A stretch of DNA of 64,000 bases from Marivirga sericea. Lineage in GTDB: Bacteria > Bacteroidota > Bacteroidia > Cytophagales > Cyclobacteriaceae. A model generated the notes under the pieces. It saw nothing but the letters and a program-made list of their open reading frames with translations, made no database searches and had not been told where the DNA came from. Location: the NCBI RefSeq assembly GCF_900177665.1, contig NZ_FXAW01000001.1, forward strand, positions 1,131,099 through 1,195,098, written 5' to 3'. Both the position numbers and the translations under genes were made by a program. Below are positions 21,529 to 29,935 of the stretch, one piece after another (within the stretch, counting starts at the first letter, position 1; every line of letters starts with the position of its first letter).

Positions 21529-23196
21529 CTATCGCTCGCGAAGATGTCTTCTAATTATTTTACCAACATTCGATTTAGGCAATTCCTTTTCAAAAGAAAC
21601 AGCTTTCGGACATTTATATTTGGTTAAATTTTCTTTACAATAATCTAATATTTCCTGCTCTGTAAGGCTTTCATCTTTTTTGACAACAAAAGCTTTCACC
21701 ACTTCTGTAGATTTTTCGTCTGGAATACCAATTACAGCAACTTCTAAAACTTTATCCATACCAGCAATCACATCTTCAATTTCGTTAGGATAAACATTAA
21801 AACCTGATACATTGATCATATCTTTTTTTCGATCCACGATCTTAAAAAAGCCATCTTCATCTTGTACTCCTATGTCACCAGTCCTAAACCATTCCTTATT
21901 AAAGAAAGTCTCTTCGTTTAATTCTGGCTTATTCCAATATCCACTCATCACTTGTGGGCCTTTTCCGCAAATTTCGCCAGGCTCACCCAAATTCACTTCT
22001 TTTCCCTCTTCATCCAATATTTTCATATCTGTACTTGGAGTAGGCATTCCAATCGTCCCAATTCGTTCAGTACCATCTAAAGGATTAACACTCAAAACCG
22101 GAGAAGTTTCACTTAAACCATAGCCCTCAACAAGCGGACCTCCAGTTAATTCTTTCCATTTTTCGGCCACCGCTCTTTGCACTGCCATACCGCCTCCAAT
22201 AGAACCTTTCAAATGTGAAAAATCTACTTCTTTAATATTAGGTTGATTTAATAATCCATTAAACAAAGTATTAACCCCAGTCATCAAGGTAAAAGGGTGT
22301 TTTTTCAACTCCTTAATAAATGCTGGCATATCTCTTGGATTGGTAATCAAAATACTTTTTGCCCCAATACTAAACATTAGGATACCATTTACTGCTAGGG
22401 CAAAAATATGATATAATGGCAGAGCTGTAATCATTTGTTCTTGCACTCCGTCAGCAAATAGTGGCTTGAACCATTCCTTAGTTTGCATTGTATGAGCTAC
22501 CAAATTTCTATGCGATAACTGAGCCCCTTTACTTACACCTGTTGTTCCGCCCGTATATTGTAAAAATGCTAAATCTGACGGATCAATCTCTGGCTTTTTG
22601 AAAGAAGTACTTTTACCTTTCTTCAAGGCATCTTTAAATTTAACAGCAGTAGGTAAATTAAAGCTAGGCACCATTTTTTTGATATTTTTTACAACAAAAT
22701 TCACAATACCTCCTTTTAAACCTCCCAGCATATCACCCAGCTGAGTCACCACTACGGTTTTAATTTCCGTTTCCTCCAAAATCTTTTCAAGGTTACTCGC
22801 AAAATTGGCTACAATCACAATAGCTTTTGCTCCAGAATCCTTAAACTGATGAGCCATCTCTCTGGCAGTGTACAAGGGGTTAGTTCCTACAACGATAACT
22901 CCAGCTTTCAGAGCTCCGATCATAGCAATAGGATACTGCAAACAGTTCGGCATTTGAATGGCCATCCTGTCCCCTTTTTTCAGACCAGCCTCATTTTGCA
23001 GATAAGCAGCAAAATTGTTCGATAACTCATCCACTTCTGAATAAGTCAATACCTTACCCATGTTTTCATAGGCTTCATTGCTCCCATACTTCTGAAAGAC
23101 TTCTTCAAACAAGGCAGGAAGGTTTTTATATTGATCGGGGTTAATCTCTCTCGGTACTCCTTTCGGATAATTATTGTACCATGGAAAATCGCTCAT
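21529..23196 (-). CDS. Long-chain fatty-acid--CoA ligase (AMP-forming)
   Basis: Activates fatty acids to acyl-CoA via an acyl-adenylate; FadD-like member of the ANL superfamily, 555 residues. Seen: P-loop-like YTGGTTGVSKGA at 214-225, LPLYHIFALAVNG, the motif GYGLSETSPV, the hinge region WFRTGDIGVQDEDGFFKIVDR and the following DMINVSGFNVYPNEIE, and a catalytic lysine near the end in KSNVGKIIRR. No signal peptide. Chain-length preference is not readable. It is a single gene, divergent from the suf operon and converging on DPP4. Confidence 0.92.
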   Translation of the reverse strand: MSDFPWYNNYPKGVPREINPDQYKNLPALFEEVFQKYGSNEAYENMGKVLTYSEVDELSNNFAAYLQNEAGLKKGDRMAIQMPNCLQYPIAMIGALKAGVIVVGTNPLYTAREMAHQFKDSGAKAIVIVANFASNLEKILEETEIKTVVVTQLGDMLGGLKGGIVNFVVKNIKKMVPSFNLPTAVKFKDALKKGKSTSFKKPEIDPSDLAFLQYTGGTTGVSKGAQLSHRNLVAHTMQTKEWFKPLFADGVQEQMITALPLYHIFALAVNGILMFSIGAKSILITNPRDMPAFIKELKKHPFTLMTGVNTLFNGLLNQPNIKEVDFSHLKGSIGGGMAVQRAVAEKWKELTGGPLVEGYGLSETSPVLSVNPLDGTERIGTIGMPTPSTDMKILDEEGKEVNLGEPGEICGKGPQVMSGYWNKPELNEETFFNKEWFRTGDIGVQDEDGFFKIVDRKKDMINVSGFNVYPNEIEDVIAGMDKVLEVAVIGIPDEKSTEVVKAFVVKKDESLTEQEILDYCKENLTKYKCPKAVSFEKELPKSNVGKIIRRHLRER

Positions 23197-23570
23197 AGTC
23201 GTATATTTTATTTCAATTATTTCGTTTCGGGTTGGAAATTACTAAAAAATATTATTCTTCCATAGAGCAAATTCAAACAACATTCATACACTTGAATGTA
23301 ATTAAACGAGATAAGCTGTAAATCAACTGATTAAGGGCTTATGTTTTTACACGGTTAATTTTTAAAAAATGATTATTTAATGAAATAAAGTAGGTCAACT
23401 TCTACCACTTTCTACCGTTGAGGGTGCTAAAGGTAAAAGTGTTGCTATGCGCAATTACTATAGATTTAATCAATAAATAGATTGTTAAAAAAGATAGGAT
23501 TTTGATAACATAAGCAGACAAAATATGTTAACTTTGTATCTTAATTGAAATTAGTCTAAATAATTCATAT
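23197..23570. other. 374-bp divergent intergenic region upstream of sufB
   Basis: AT-rich spacer between the acyl-CoA ligase gene and sufB. It holds no credible ORF and no RNA gene that I can recognise; the only supported element is the sufB promoter candidate at 23501-23536. I see no obvious IscR/SufR-type operator palindrome. Confidence 0.5.
23501..23536 (+). promoter_or_regulatory. Candidate promoter for the suf operon
   Basis: TTTG at 23501-23504 and TAACTTTG at 23529-23536 match the Bacteroidota -33 (TTTG) and -7 (TAnnTTTG) elements. The 24-nt spacing is slightly longer than usual. The sufB ATG is 34 nt further on. Confidence 0.5.
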
Positions 23571-25016
23571 ATGAGTAAAGACGATCAAATACTGGAAGAA
23601 TTCGCCTCAAAGGAATATGAGCATGGTTGGACAGTAGATTTTGAAGCAGACTCAGCTCCTCCGGGGCTAAACGAAGATATAGTACGTTTTATTTCTGCCA
23701 AGAAAGAAGAGCCGGAATGGCTGTTGGAATGGAGGCTGAATGCATATCGTAATTGGAGAAAAATGGCAGAGCCGAAATGGGCTAATGTGCATTATCCGAA
23801 ACCAGAATTTGAAGATATTATATATTATTCTGCACCTAAGCCAAAAGACAAGCCTAAGAGCTTAGATGAAGTAGATCCGGAAATGAGAAAAACCTTTGAA
23901 AGATTAGGTATTTCTTTAACAGAACAAAAAAGATTAACAGGAGTAGCTGTTGATGCAGTAATGGATTCTGTTTCAGTAGGAACTACATTCAAAAAACAGC
24001 TAGGCGAGTTAGGAATAATATTCTGTTCTTTCAGCGAGGCTGTTAAAGAACATCCTGAACTGGTTAAAAAATATATTGGTTCAGTGGTTCCTTCAAATGA
24101 CAACTTCTATGCAGCTTTGAATTCAGCTGTATTTTCTGATGGTTCATTTTGTTATATTCCAAAAGGAGTCAGATGCCCGGTTGAGCTTTCAACATATTTT
24201 AGAATTAATGCTGCTAATACAGGTCAGTTCGAGAGAACACTGATCGTAGCAGAGGATGATTCTTACGTAAGTTACCTGGAAGGTTGTACTGCACCAATGC
24301 GTGATGAAAACCAATTGCACGCAGCAGTTGTAGAGATTTATGCAGCTAAAAATGCTGAAGTAAAATACTCTACTGTCCAAAACTGGTATCCTGGTGATAA
24401 AAACGGTAAAGGCGGTATTTACAACTTTGTAACCAAAAGAGGAATTTGTGCTGGTGATTATGCTAAAATAGCCTGGACACAGGTAGAAACTGGTTCTGCA
24501 GTCACTTGGAAGTACCCTAGCTGTATCTTGAAAGGAGATTATTCGCAAGGGGAGTTTTACTCCGTTGCAGTTACTAACAATATGCAACAAGCCGATACAG
24601 GTACCAAGATGATTCATATTGGTAAGAACACCAAAAGTAGAATTGTCTCTAAAGGTGTATCTGGTGGAAAGAGTCAGAACTCCTACAGAGGATTGGTCGA
24701 AATCCACAAAAGAGCAGAAAACTCTAGAAATTTCTCACAATGTGACTCTCTATTAATGGGTGACAAATGTGGGGCGCATACTTTTCCATATATAGAAATT
24801 AAGAACAGCTCTGCTCAGGTAGAACACGAGGCTACCACCTCTAAAATTGGTGAAGATCAAATATTCTACTGTCAGCAAAGAGGGATAGATGAAGAAAGCG
24901 CTGTCGCTCTAATCGTTAATGGTTATTGCAAAGAGGTGCTAAATAATCTACCGATGGAATTCGCTGTTGAGGCGCAGAAACTATTAGCCCTAACGCTAGA
25001 AGGCTCTGTGGGATAG
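23571..25016 (+). CDS. sufB: Fe-S cluster assembly protein SufB
   Basis: Scaffold subunit of the SufBC2D complex that builds Fe-S clusters in the cytoplasm. 481 residues, typical length. The family pattern is clear: an N-terminal helical part ([18 protein letters not shown]), the beta-helix core ([20 protein letters not shown]), the segment YLEGCTAP with a conserved cysteine, and a late [12 protein letters not shown]-like stretch (here [20 protein letters not shown]), then the C-terminal helical region. First gene of sufBCDSE-DUF59, all on the plus strand. Confidence 0.97.
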   Translation: MSKDDQILEEFASKEYEHGWTVDFEADSAPPGLNEDIVRFISAKKEEPEWLLEWRLNAYRNWRKMAEPKWANVHYPKPEFEDIIYYSAPKPKDKPKSLDEVDPEMRKTFERLGISLTEQKRLTGVAVDAVMDSVSVGTTFKKQLGELGIIFCSFSEAVKEHPELVKKYIGSVVPSNDNFYAALNSAVFSDGSFCYIPKGVRCPVELSTYFRINAANTGQFERTLIVAEDDSYVSYLEGCTAPMRDENQLHAAVVEIYAAKNAEVKYSTVQNWYPGDKNGKGGIYNFVTKRGICAGDYAKIAWTQVETGSAVTWKYPSCILKGDYSQGEFYSVAVTNNMQQADTGTKMIHIGKNTKSRIVSKGVSGGKSQNSYRGLVEIHKRAENSRNFSQCDSLLMGDKCGAHTFPYIEIKNSSAQVEHEATTSKIGEDQIFYCQQRGIDEESAVALIVNGYCKEVLNNLPMEFAVEAQKLLALTLEGSVG

Positions 25017-25031
25017 TACATATAGAATAGC

Positions 25032-25047
25032 ACTTTGAATTCAAAGT
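25032..25047. repeat. 16-bp perfect palindrome in the sufB-sufC gap
   Basis: ACTTTGAATTCAAAGT is fully self-complementary, sitting 15 nt after the sufB stop and 44 nt before sufC. It has no T tail. It might be an operator, an mRNA-processing hairpin or coincidence. Confidence 0.6.
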
Positions 25048-25091
25048 ACATTGAACAGAAGTATAATTTTTTGAAATAAGCATATATCATA

Positions 25092-25847
25092 ATGTTATCA
25101 ATTAAAGATTTACATGCCTCAATTGAAGGCAAAGAAATATTAAAAGGCATTAACTTAGAGGTGAAGCCAGGCGAAGTACATGCCATCATGGGGCCTAATG
25201 GTTCTGGAAAAAGTACCCTAGCTTCAGTATTAGCCGGAAGAGAAGATTACACAGTAGATTCTGGTGAAATTACTTTCAACGGAAAAGATTTACTTGAATT
25301 GGAAGCTGATGAAAGAGCTAAGGAAGGGGTTTTCCTTGCTTTTCAATACCCTATTGAAATACCAGGAGTAACGACTACTAACTTCATGAAGACCGCTCTG
25401 AACAAAATCCGTGAATACAAAGGGTTGGAACCGCTGGATGCTGTTTCTTTTCTAGGTCAGATGAAGGAAAAAATGAAATTGGTAGAAATTGACCAGTCGT
25501 TATTGAGCAGATCACTGAATGAAGGTTTTTCTGGTGGTGAAAAGAAAAGAAACGAAATATTCCAAATGGCAATGTTAGAGCCCACTCTCGCTGTCTTAGA
25601 TGAAACAGATTCAGGTTTAGATATTGACGCCTTACGTATTGTAGCAAATGGCGTTAACAAATTGAAAAATGACGATAATGCAACCATTGTTGTGACGCAC
25701 TATCAAAGGCTGTTGGATTATATAGTACCTGATTTCGTACATGTTTTATTCGATGGTAAAATTGTTAAAACAGGAGGAAAAGAGCTAGCGCATCAATTAG
25801 AAGAGAAAGGCTACGATTGGATCAAGGAAGAAGCAGGCGTTGCATAA
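25092..25847 (+). CDS. sufC: Fe-S cluster assembly ATPase SufC
   Basis: Soluble ABC-type ATPase of the SufBC2D scaffold; ATP hydrolysis drives the conformational change needed for cluster formation. 251 residues. Walker A GPNGSGKST is at 34-42, the Q-loop in FLAFQYPIEIPGV, the ABC signature in GFSGGEKKRNE, and Walker B plus D-loop in LAVLDETDSGLDID. No membrane segments, as expected for SufC. It lies 75 nt after sufB and 18 nt before sufD. Confidence 0.97.
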   Translation: MLSIKDLHASIEGKEILKGINLEVKPGEVHAIMGPNGSGKSTLASVLAGREDYTVDSGEITFNGKDLLELEADERAKEGVFLAFQYPIEIPGVTTTNFMKTALNKIREYKGLEPLDAVSFLGQMKEKMKLVEIDQSLLSRSLNEGFSGGEKKRNEIFQMAMLEPTLAVLDETDSGLDIDALRIVANGVNKLKNDDNATIVVTHYQRLLDYIVPDFVHVLFDGKIVKTGGKELAHQLEEKGYDWIKEEAGVA

Positions 25848-25865
25848 TTTTAATCAGCAATACAT

Positions 25866-27191
25866 ATGAGTAAATTGATTAAAGAAGATATCGATAAATT
25901 TTTTATAGCGCAATTTGAGTCTTTTGAAAACTCCTTAAATGGAGAGAGTAAAAAACCATTGCACTCAAAACGGAAAACCGCAATTGATAATTTCAAAGAA
26001 GTGGGATTTCCTCATGCAAAACATGAAGAATATAAATACAGTAATGTAGCCAAAATCTTTAGTAAACTTTTTGATGTAGAAAACTTATCTGACGATAGCT
26101 TTTCTTTAAGTTTAGACGAAGCTGCCAAGTACTTTATTCCAGAATTAAATGCGATTCGCTTAGTATTTATTAATGGTGTGTTAGATAGTAAATTGTCAGA
26201 CCTTGATACATTGCCAAAGGGAGTACATATCCAAGCTATCAAAACTGCAGCAGATGATTATGCTGATGATTTTGAAAAGCATTTTAATACCCATAAAATC
26301 GAAGGGGCAGATAACTTTTCTGAACTGAATACAGCCTTTACAAATGGTGGCGTTTTTGTTAAAATTGATGCCAATGCAGTGGTGGAGACTCCAATTGCGT
26401 GCTATTATTTTAATGATGCGAAAAATGCAGATGTTATCAGCCAGCCAAGAAATTTGGTCATCGCTGAAAAGAATAGTCAGGCTTCATTGATTGAGTCATA
26501 TGTTACTTTAGGCGAAAATACCAGTTTTACTAACGCAGTTACAGAAATTGTAATTGAGGACGATTGTATTTTTAATTATTACAAATATCAGAATGAATCT
26601 GATCAGGCAATTCAGGTTGGAGCTACCATGGTTCATCAATTAGGTAAGTCTGTTTTCAACGGAGTTACATTAAGTTTGAATGGCGCCATGCTCCGTAACA
26701 ACTTAAATATTGCAATTCACAAAGAACACTCTGAAACAAATATGTATGGATTGTACTTATTAGATGGGAAAACCCATGTTGATAATCATACTGTAGTTGA
26801 TCATAAAGTGGCAAACTGTGAAAGTAACGAAATGTATAAGGGGATTTTGGATGGTCAATCACGAGGTGTTTTCAATGGAAAAATCTTCGTAAGACAAGAT
26901 GCACAGAAAACTAATGCATTTCAGTCAAATAGAAATGTAGTGCTTTCTGATGATGCTGAGGTAGACACAAAACCGCAATTAGAGATTTGGGCAGATGATG
27001 TTCAATGTTCTCATGGTGCCACAGTTGGTCAGCTGGATTTAGACCAGTTATTTTACTTGAGGGCTAGAGGAATTGATAAACAAACAGCAAAATCAATGCT
27101 ATTAAATGCGTTTGCTTCTGATGTTCTAAGCAACATTAAAATTGAGGCTTTCAGAACACTAATTGAAAATAAAATTAACGAACGATTATAA
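25866..27191 (+). CDS. sufD: Fe-S cluster assembly protein SufD
   Basis: Partner of SufB in the SufBC2D scaffold, paralogous to SufB. 441 residues. N-terminal helical domain (AIDNFKEVGFPHAKHEEYKY), the SufBD beta-helix core (SQPRNLVIAEKNSQASLIES, then HVDNHTVVDHKVANCESNEM), and the family C-terminus with DVQCSHGATVGQLDLDQLFY, including the conserved histidine in CSHGAT. The short gaps to sufC and to the sufS start 10 nt after its stop support one operon. Confidence 0.96.
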   Translation: MSKLIKEDIDKFFIAQFESFENSLNGESKKPLHSKRKTAIDNFKEVGFPHAKHEEYKYSNVAKIFSKLFDVENLSDDSFSLSLDEAAKYFIPELNAIRLVFINGVLDSKLSDLDTLPKGVHIQAIKTAADDYADDFEKHFNTHKIEGADNFSELNTAFTNGGVFVKIDANAVVETPIACYYFNDAKNADVISQPRNLVIAEKNSQASLIESYVTLGENTSFTNAVTEIVIEDDCIFNYYKYQNESDQAIQVGATMVHQLGKSVFNGVTLSLNGAMLRNNLNIAIHKEHSETNMYGLYLLDGKTHVDNHTVVDHKVANCESNEMYKGILDGQSRGVFNGKIFVRQDAQKTNAFQSNRNVVLSDDAEVDTKPQLEIWADDVQCSHGATVGQLDLDQLFYLRARGIDKQTAKSMLLNAFASDVLSNIKIEAFRTLIENKINERL

Positions 27192-27201
27192 ATCTGTACA
27201 T

Positions 27202-28440
27202 ATGAGTATAGCAGTAGCACCAAATTTGGATATTCAAAAAATAAGAAAAGATTTTCCCATCCTTGAGCAAAAGGTGAATGGAAAACCTTTGATTTATTTT
27301 GATAATGCTGCCACTACTCAAAAGCCACATTCTGTAATCAATGCCATTTCCGAGTATTATAGTGGCTATAATGCCAATATTCATAGAGGATTGCATTCAT
27401 TAGCTGAAAAAGCTACTACTGCCTTTGAAGACACAAGAAAGGTTTTTCAAAAATTCATCAAAGCTGCAGAGGTAGAAGAAGTAATTTTTACCAAAGGGAC
27501 CACTGATGGTATTAATTTAATTGCTAATGCTTACGGAAGAAAATTTCTTCAAGAAGGCGATGAAATTTTGATCACAGCCATGGAGCACCATTCTAATATT
27601 GTGCCTTGGCAAATGATAGCTGAAGAAAAAGGGGCTATATTAAAAATAGTTCCTGTAAATACTAAAGGTGAAATTTCACTTGATGATGTAGAAGAATTAA
27701 TCAACGATAAGACTAAAATTGTATCAGTAGTATATGCTTCCAATTCATTAGGAACGGTCAATCCAGTAAAAGAAATTGCGAAATTAGCACATGCTAAAAA
27801 TGCTATAATGGTTGTGGATGGAGCTCAAGCTTCTTCTCATTGCGTTGTAGATGTACAAGATTTAGATTGTGATTTTTATGCCACTTCAGGTCATAAAATG
27901 TACGGGCCAACAGGATGTGGTATTTTGTACGGCAAGAGAGCTATTTTGGAAAAAATGACTCCTTACCAAGGAGGTGGTGAGATGATCAACAATGTGAGTT
28001 TTGAAAAAACCACCTATAACGATATCCCTTATAAGTTTGAAGCAGGTACGCCTAATATTGCCGATGTCGTTGCATTAAGGCATGCAGCGGAATACATTGA
28101 AAATATTGGAAAGGCAAACATTATGGCCCATGAGCAAGCGTTAACGCAGCATGCACATGAGCGACTTTCGGAAGTTCCGGGAATAAATTTCTACGGAACA
28201 GCAGATAATAAAGTGAGTGTTCTGTCCTTCACCATAGATAATGTGCATCCTTATGATGCAGGTATGATGTTGGATGCTAAAGGTATAGCTGTAAGGACTG
28301 GACACCATTGCACTCAACCTTTAATGGATCACTACGGAATAGAAGGAACAATTAGGGCTTCATTCTCTGTTTACAATACAATAGAAGAAATTGATTTTTT
28401 TGCAGACTCATTGAAAGATATTGTCGCAAAATTTAGCTAA
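27202..28440 (+). CDS. sufS: Cysteine desulfurase SufS
   Basis: PLP enzyme that removes sulfur from cysteine and passes it to SufE for Fe-S assembly. I place the start at the ATG at 27202 (MSIAVAPNLDIQKIRKDFPI), 10 nt after the sufD stop. An in-frame ATG at 27163 would run inside sufD and add 13 residues unlike the family. With this start it is 412 residues. PLP-lysine is Lys232 in SGHKMYGPTG; the active-site cysteine is Cys370 in RTGHHCTQP, the group II desulfurase form. N-terminal YFDNAATTQKP is diagnostic. Confidence 0.96.
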   Translation: MSIAVAPNLDIQKIRKDFPILEQKVNGKPLIYFDNAATTQKPHSVINAISEYYSGYNANIHRGLHSLAEKATTAFEDTRKVFQKFIKAAEVEEVIFTKGTTDGINLIANAYGRKFLQEGDEILITAMEHHSNIVPWQMIAEEKGAILKIVPVNTKGEISLDDVEELINDKTKIVSVVYASNSLGTVNPVKEIAKLAHAKNAIMVVDGAQASSHCVVDVQDLDCDFYATSGHKMYGPTGCGILYGKRAILEKMTPYQGGGEMINNVSFEKTTYNDIPYKFEAGTPNIADVVALRHAAEYIENIGKANIMAHEQALTQHAHERLSEVPGINFYGTADNKVSVLSFTIDNVHPYDAGMMLDAKGIAVRTGHHCTQPLMDHYGIEGTIRASFSVYNTIEEIDFFADSLKDIVAKFS

Positions 28441-28450
28441 AATTTAGTCA

Positions 28451-28894
28451 ATGGCTGATAATTCAATCAACACAAAACAAGACGAGATTATAGAAAAATT
28501 TTCCATGTTGGATGGTGACATGGAAATGATGATAGGCTATCTGATGGAGCTTGGTGAAAAGCTTCCCGAGATGCCTGAAGGTTTAAAAACTGAAGATAAT
28601 ATTGTAAAAGGTTGCCAATCCAAGGTATGGTTAACTGCCGATGAAAATGACGGGGAATTACATTTTCAAGCAGATAGCAATACCGCAATAACAAAAGGAC
28701 TTGTAAGTCTTTTAGTTTCTATATTGAACAATGGTAAAATAGATGACGTTTTGAATGCTGATTTATACTTTGTTCATAAAATTGGAATGAATCGTTTTAT
28801 AGGTACGCAAAGATCTAATGGGTTTCTATCAATGATAAAACAAATCAAAATGTTTGCATTAGCGTATAAAACTAAATTAGAAAACGAAGCTTAA
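28451..28894 (+). CDS. sufE: Cysteine desulfuration protein SufE
   Basis: Sulfur acceptor that takes persulfide from SufS and delivers it to SufBCD. 147 residues. The acceptor cysteine is Cys55 in IVKGCQSKVWL, and the C-terminal segment includes FIGTQRSNGFLSMIKQIK, typical of SufE. It starts 10 nt after the sufS stop. Confidence 0.96.
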   Translation: MADNSINTKQDEIIEKFSMLDGDMEMMIGYLMELGEKLPEMPEGLKTEDNIVKGCQSKVWLTADENDGELHFQADSNTAITKGLVSLLVSILNNGKIDDVLNADLYFVHKIGMNRFIGTQRSNGFLSMIKQIKMFALAYKTKLENEA

Positions 28895-28905
28895 ATTGAT
28901 GCACT

Positions 28906-29247
28906 ATGGCAGAAGAGACAAAATTTGAAAAGAAAACAGAAGTACCCAATTTAAGAGATAAAGTTCTTGAGGCTATTAAGTCTGTCTATGATCCGGAAAT
29001 TCCAGTGGACATATACGAGCTAGGGTTAATATATGAAGTAAATGTGTATCCAGTAAATAACGTCTATATTCTGATGACGCTAACCTCTCCTTCATGCCCT
29101 GCCGCGGAAGAAATTCCAAGTGAAGTGGAAATGAAGGTAAGAGCGATTGAAGGAGTGAGCGATGTGAAAGTGGAACTAACTTTTGATCCACCTTACTCAC
29201 AGGAAATGATGAGTGAAGCCGCTAAGCTGGAATTGGGCTTTATGTAG
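28906..29247 (+). CDS. SUF-associated DUF59/MIP18-family Fe-S maturation protein (SufT-like)
   Basis: 113-residue MIP18/DUF59 domain protein; relatives at the end of suf operons help deliver Fe-S clusters to target proteins. Seen: DPEIPVDIYELGLIY at 29-43 and the conserved cysteine Cys64 in LTSPSCPAAEEIP, then the C-terminal DVKVELTFDPPYSQEMMS. It starts 11 nt after sufE, so it is the last clear member of the operon. The symbol sufT is used for related proteins, but I leave it open because subfamilies differ. Confidence 0.9.
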   Translation: MAEETKFEKKTEVPNLRDKVLEAIKSVYDPEIPVDIYELGLIYEVNVYPVNNVYILMTLTSPSCPAAEEIPSEVEMKVRAIEGVSDVKVELTFDPPYSQEMMSEAAKLELGFM

Positions 29248-29427
29248 CCCCCTAACCCCCAAAAGGGGAATTGGAATTAAGACTTTTAAAATGAGTGATT
29301 TTAAAGAAAGAAGCTAGAGTCTTGAAGAAGAATAAAAGAATAATAAATAGTTGTTGAAATAAATGATTAAAAATGCCTAGACATTATCAGTCTTACATCT
29401 TTAATCTAAAATCTAAAATCTAAATAT
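29248..29427. repeat. Repeat-like intergenic segment between the DUF59 gene and the bacilliredoxin gene
   Basis: Directly after the stop codon is CCCCCTAACCCCCAAAAGGGG (29248-29268), a C/G-rich hairpin-like tract that contrasts strongly with its AT-rich surroundings. I recall this motif as a common intergenic repeat in Bacteroidota genomes. At 29403-29423 the heptamer AATCTAA occurs three times in tandem, ending 4 nt before the next ATG. Confidence 0.65.
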
Positions 29428-29844
29428 ATGTATCCTGAAGAATTAGTAGCACCAATGCGTGCAGATTTAACAGAAGTTGGTTTTGAAGAACTCAAAACAG
29501 CTGATCAGGTGGCTGAGCACCTAAAAGACCATAAGGGAACGTCTTTAATGGTAATAAATTCAGTTTGCGGATGTGCTGCGGGTGCAGCAAGGCCAGGTGT
29601 TAAGTGGGCAGTGCAACAAAGCACAAAAAAACCCAATAATTTGACTACTGTTTTTGCTGGTGTTGATCAGGAGGCAGTAGCTAAGGCTAGAGAGCTAACG
29701 GCACCTTATCCACCATCATCTCCTTCTATTGCTTTGTTTAAAGATGGCGAGTTGGTTCACTTCGTGGAAAGACACCACATTGAAGGTAGAACTGCTGAAA
29801 TGATCGGGAATCATTTGGTGCAGGTTTTTGAAGAATATTGTTAA
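29428..29844 (+). CDS. Bacilliredoxin BrxA/BrxB family protein
   Basis: 138-residue member of the YphP/YqiW (BrxA/BrxB) family, which in Firmicutes removes bacillithiol from S-bacillithiolated proteins. N-terminus YPEELVAPMRADLTEVGFEE and the redox motif Cys47-Gly-Cys49 in NSVCGCAAGAARPG are diagnostic. Thioredoxin-like fold, cytoplasmic. It lies 180 nt after the suf operon on the same strand, probably with separate expression but in keeping with Fe-S and thiol redox. It implies a bacillithiol-type or similar thiol pool; that is inference. Confidence 0.9.
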   Translation: MYPEELVAPMRADLTEVGFEELKTADQVAEHLKDHKGTSLMVINSVCGCAAGAARPGVKWAVQQSTKKPNNLTTVFAGVDQEAVAKARELTAPYPPSSPSIALFKDGELVHFVERHHIEGRTAEMIGNHLVQVFEEYC

Positions 29845-29884
29845 TATGATAGTAGAGTCTAAAACCTAGATTCAAGACAAACAG

Positions 29885-29920
29885 AAAAAAGGTTGCTGAA
29901 AAATTAGCAACCCTTTTTTT
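29885..29920. terminator. Terminator between the bacilliredoxin and amidase genes
   Basis: Stem GGTTGCT (29891-29897) with AGCAACC (29906-29912), preceded by six A and followed by seven T after one extra C, 8-nt loop. The A/T flanks make it usable on both strands between converging genes. Confidence 0.85.
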
Positions 29921-29935
29921 GTGTCTAATTATATT

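Noticed and set aside
24189-24707. 172-codon open frame antisense to sufB
   Set aside because: Lies wholly within a highly conserved gene, has no family features and no own signals; a shadow frame.
27163-27201. Upstream ATG giving a longer SufS
   Set aside because: It lies inside sufD; the 13 extra residues are unlike the SufS family, and a better ATG at 27202 follows the sufD stop by 10 nt.
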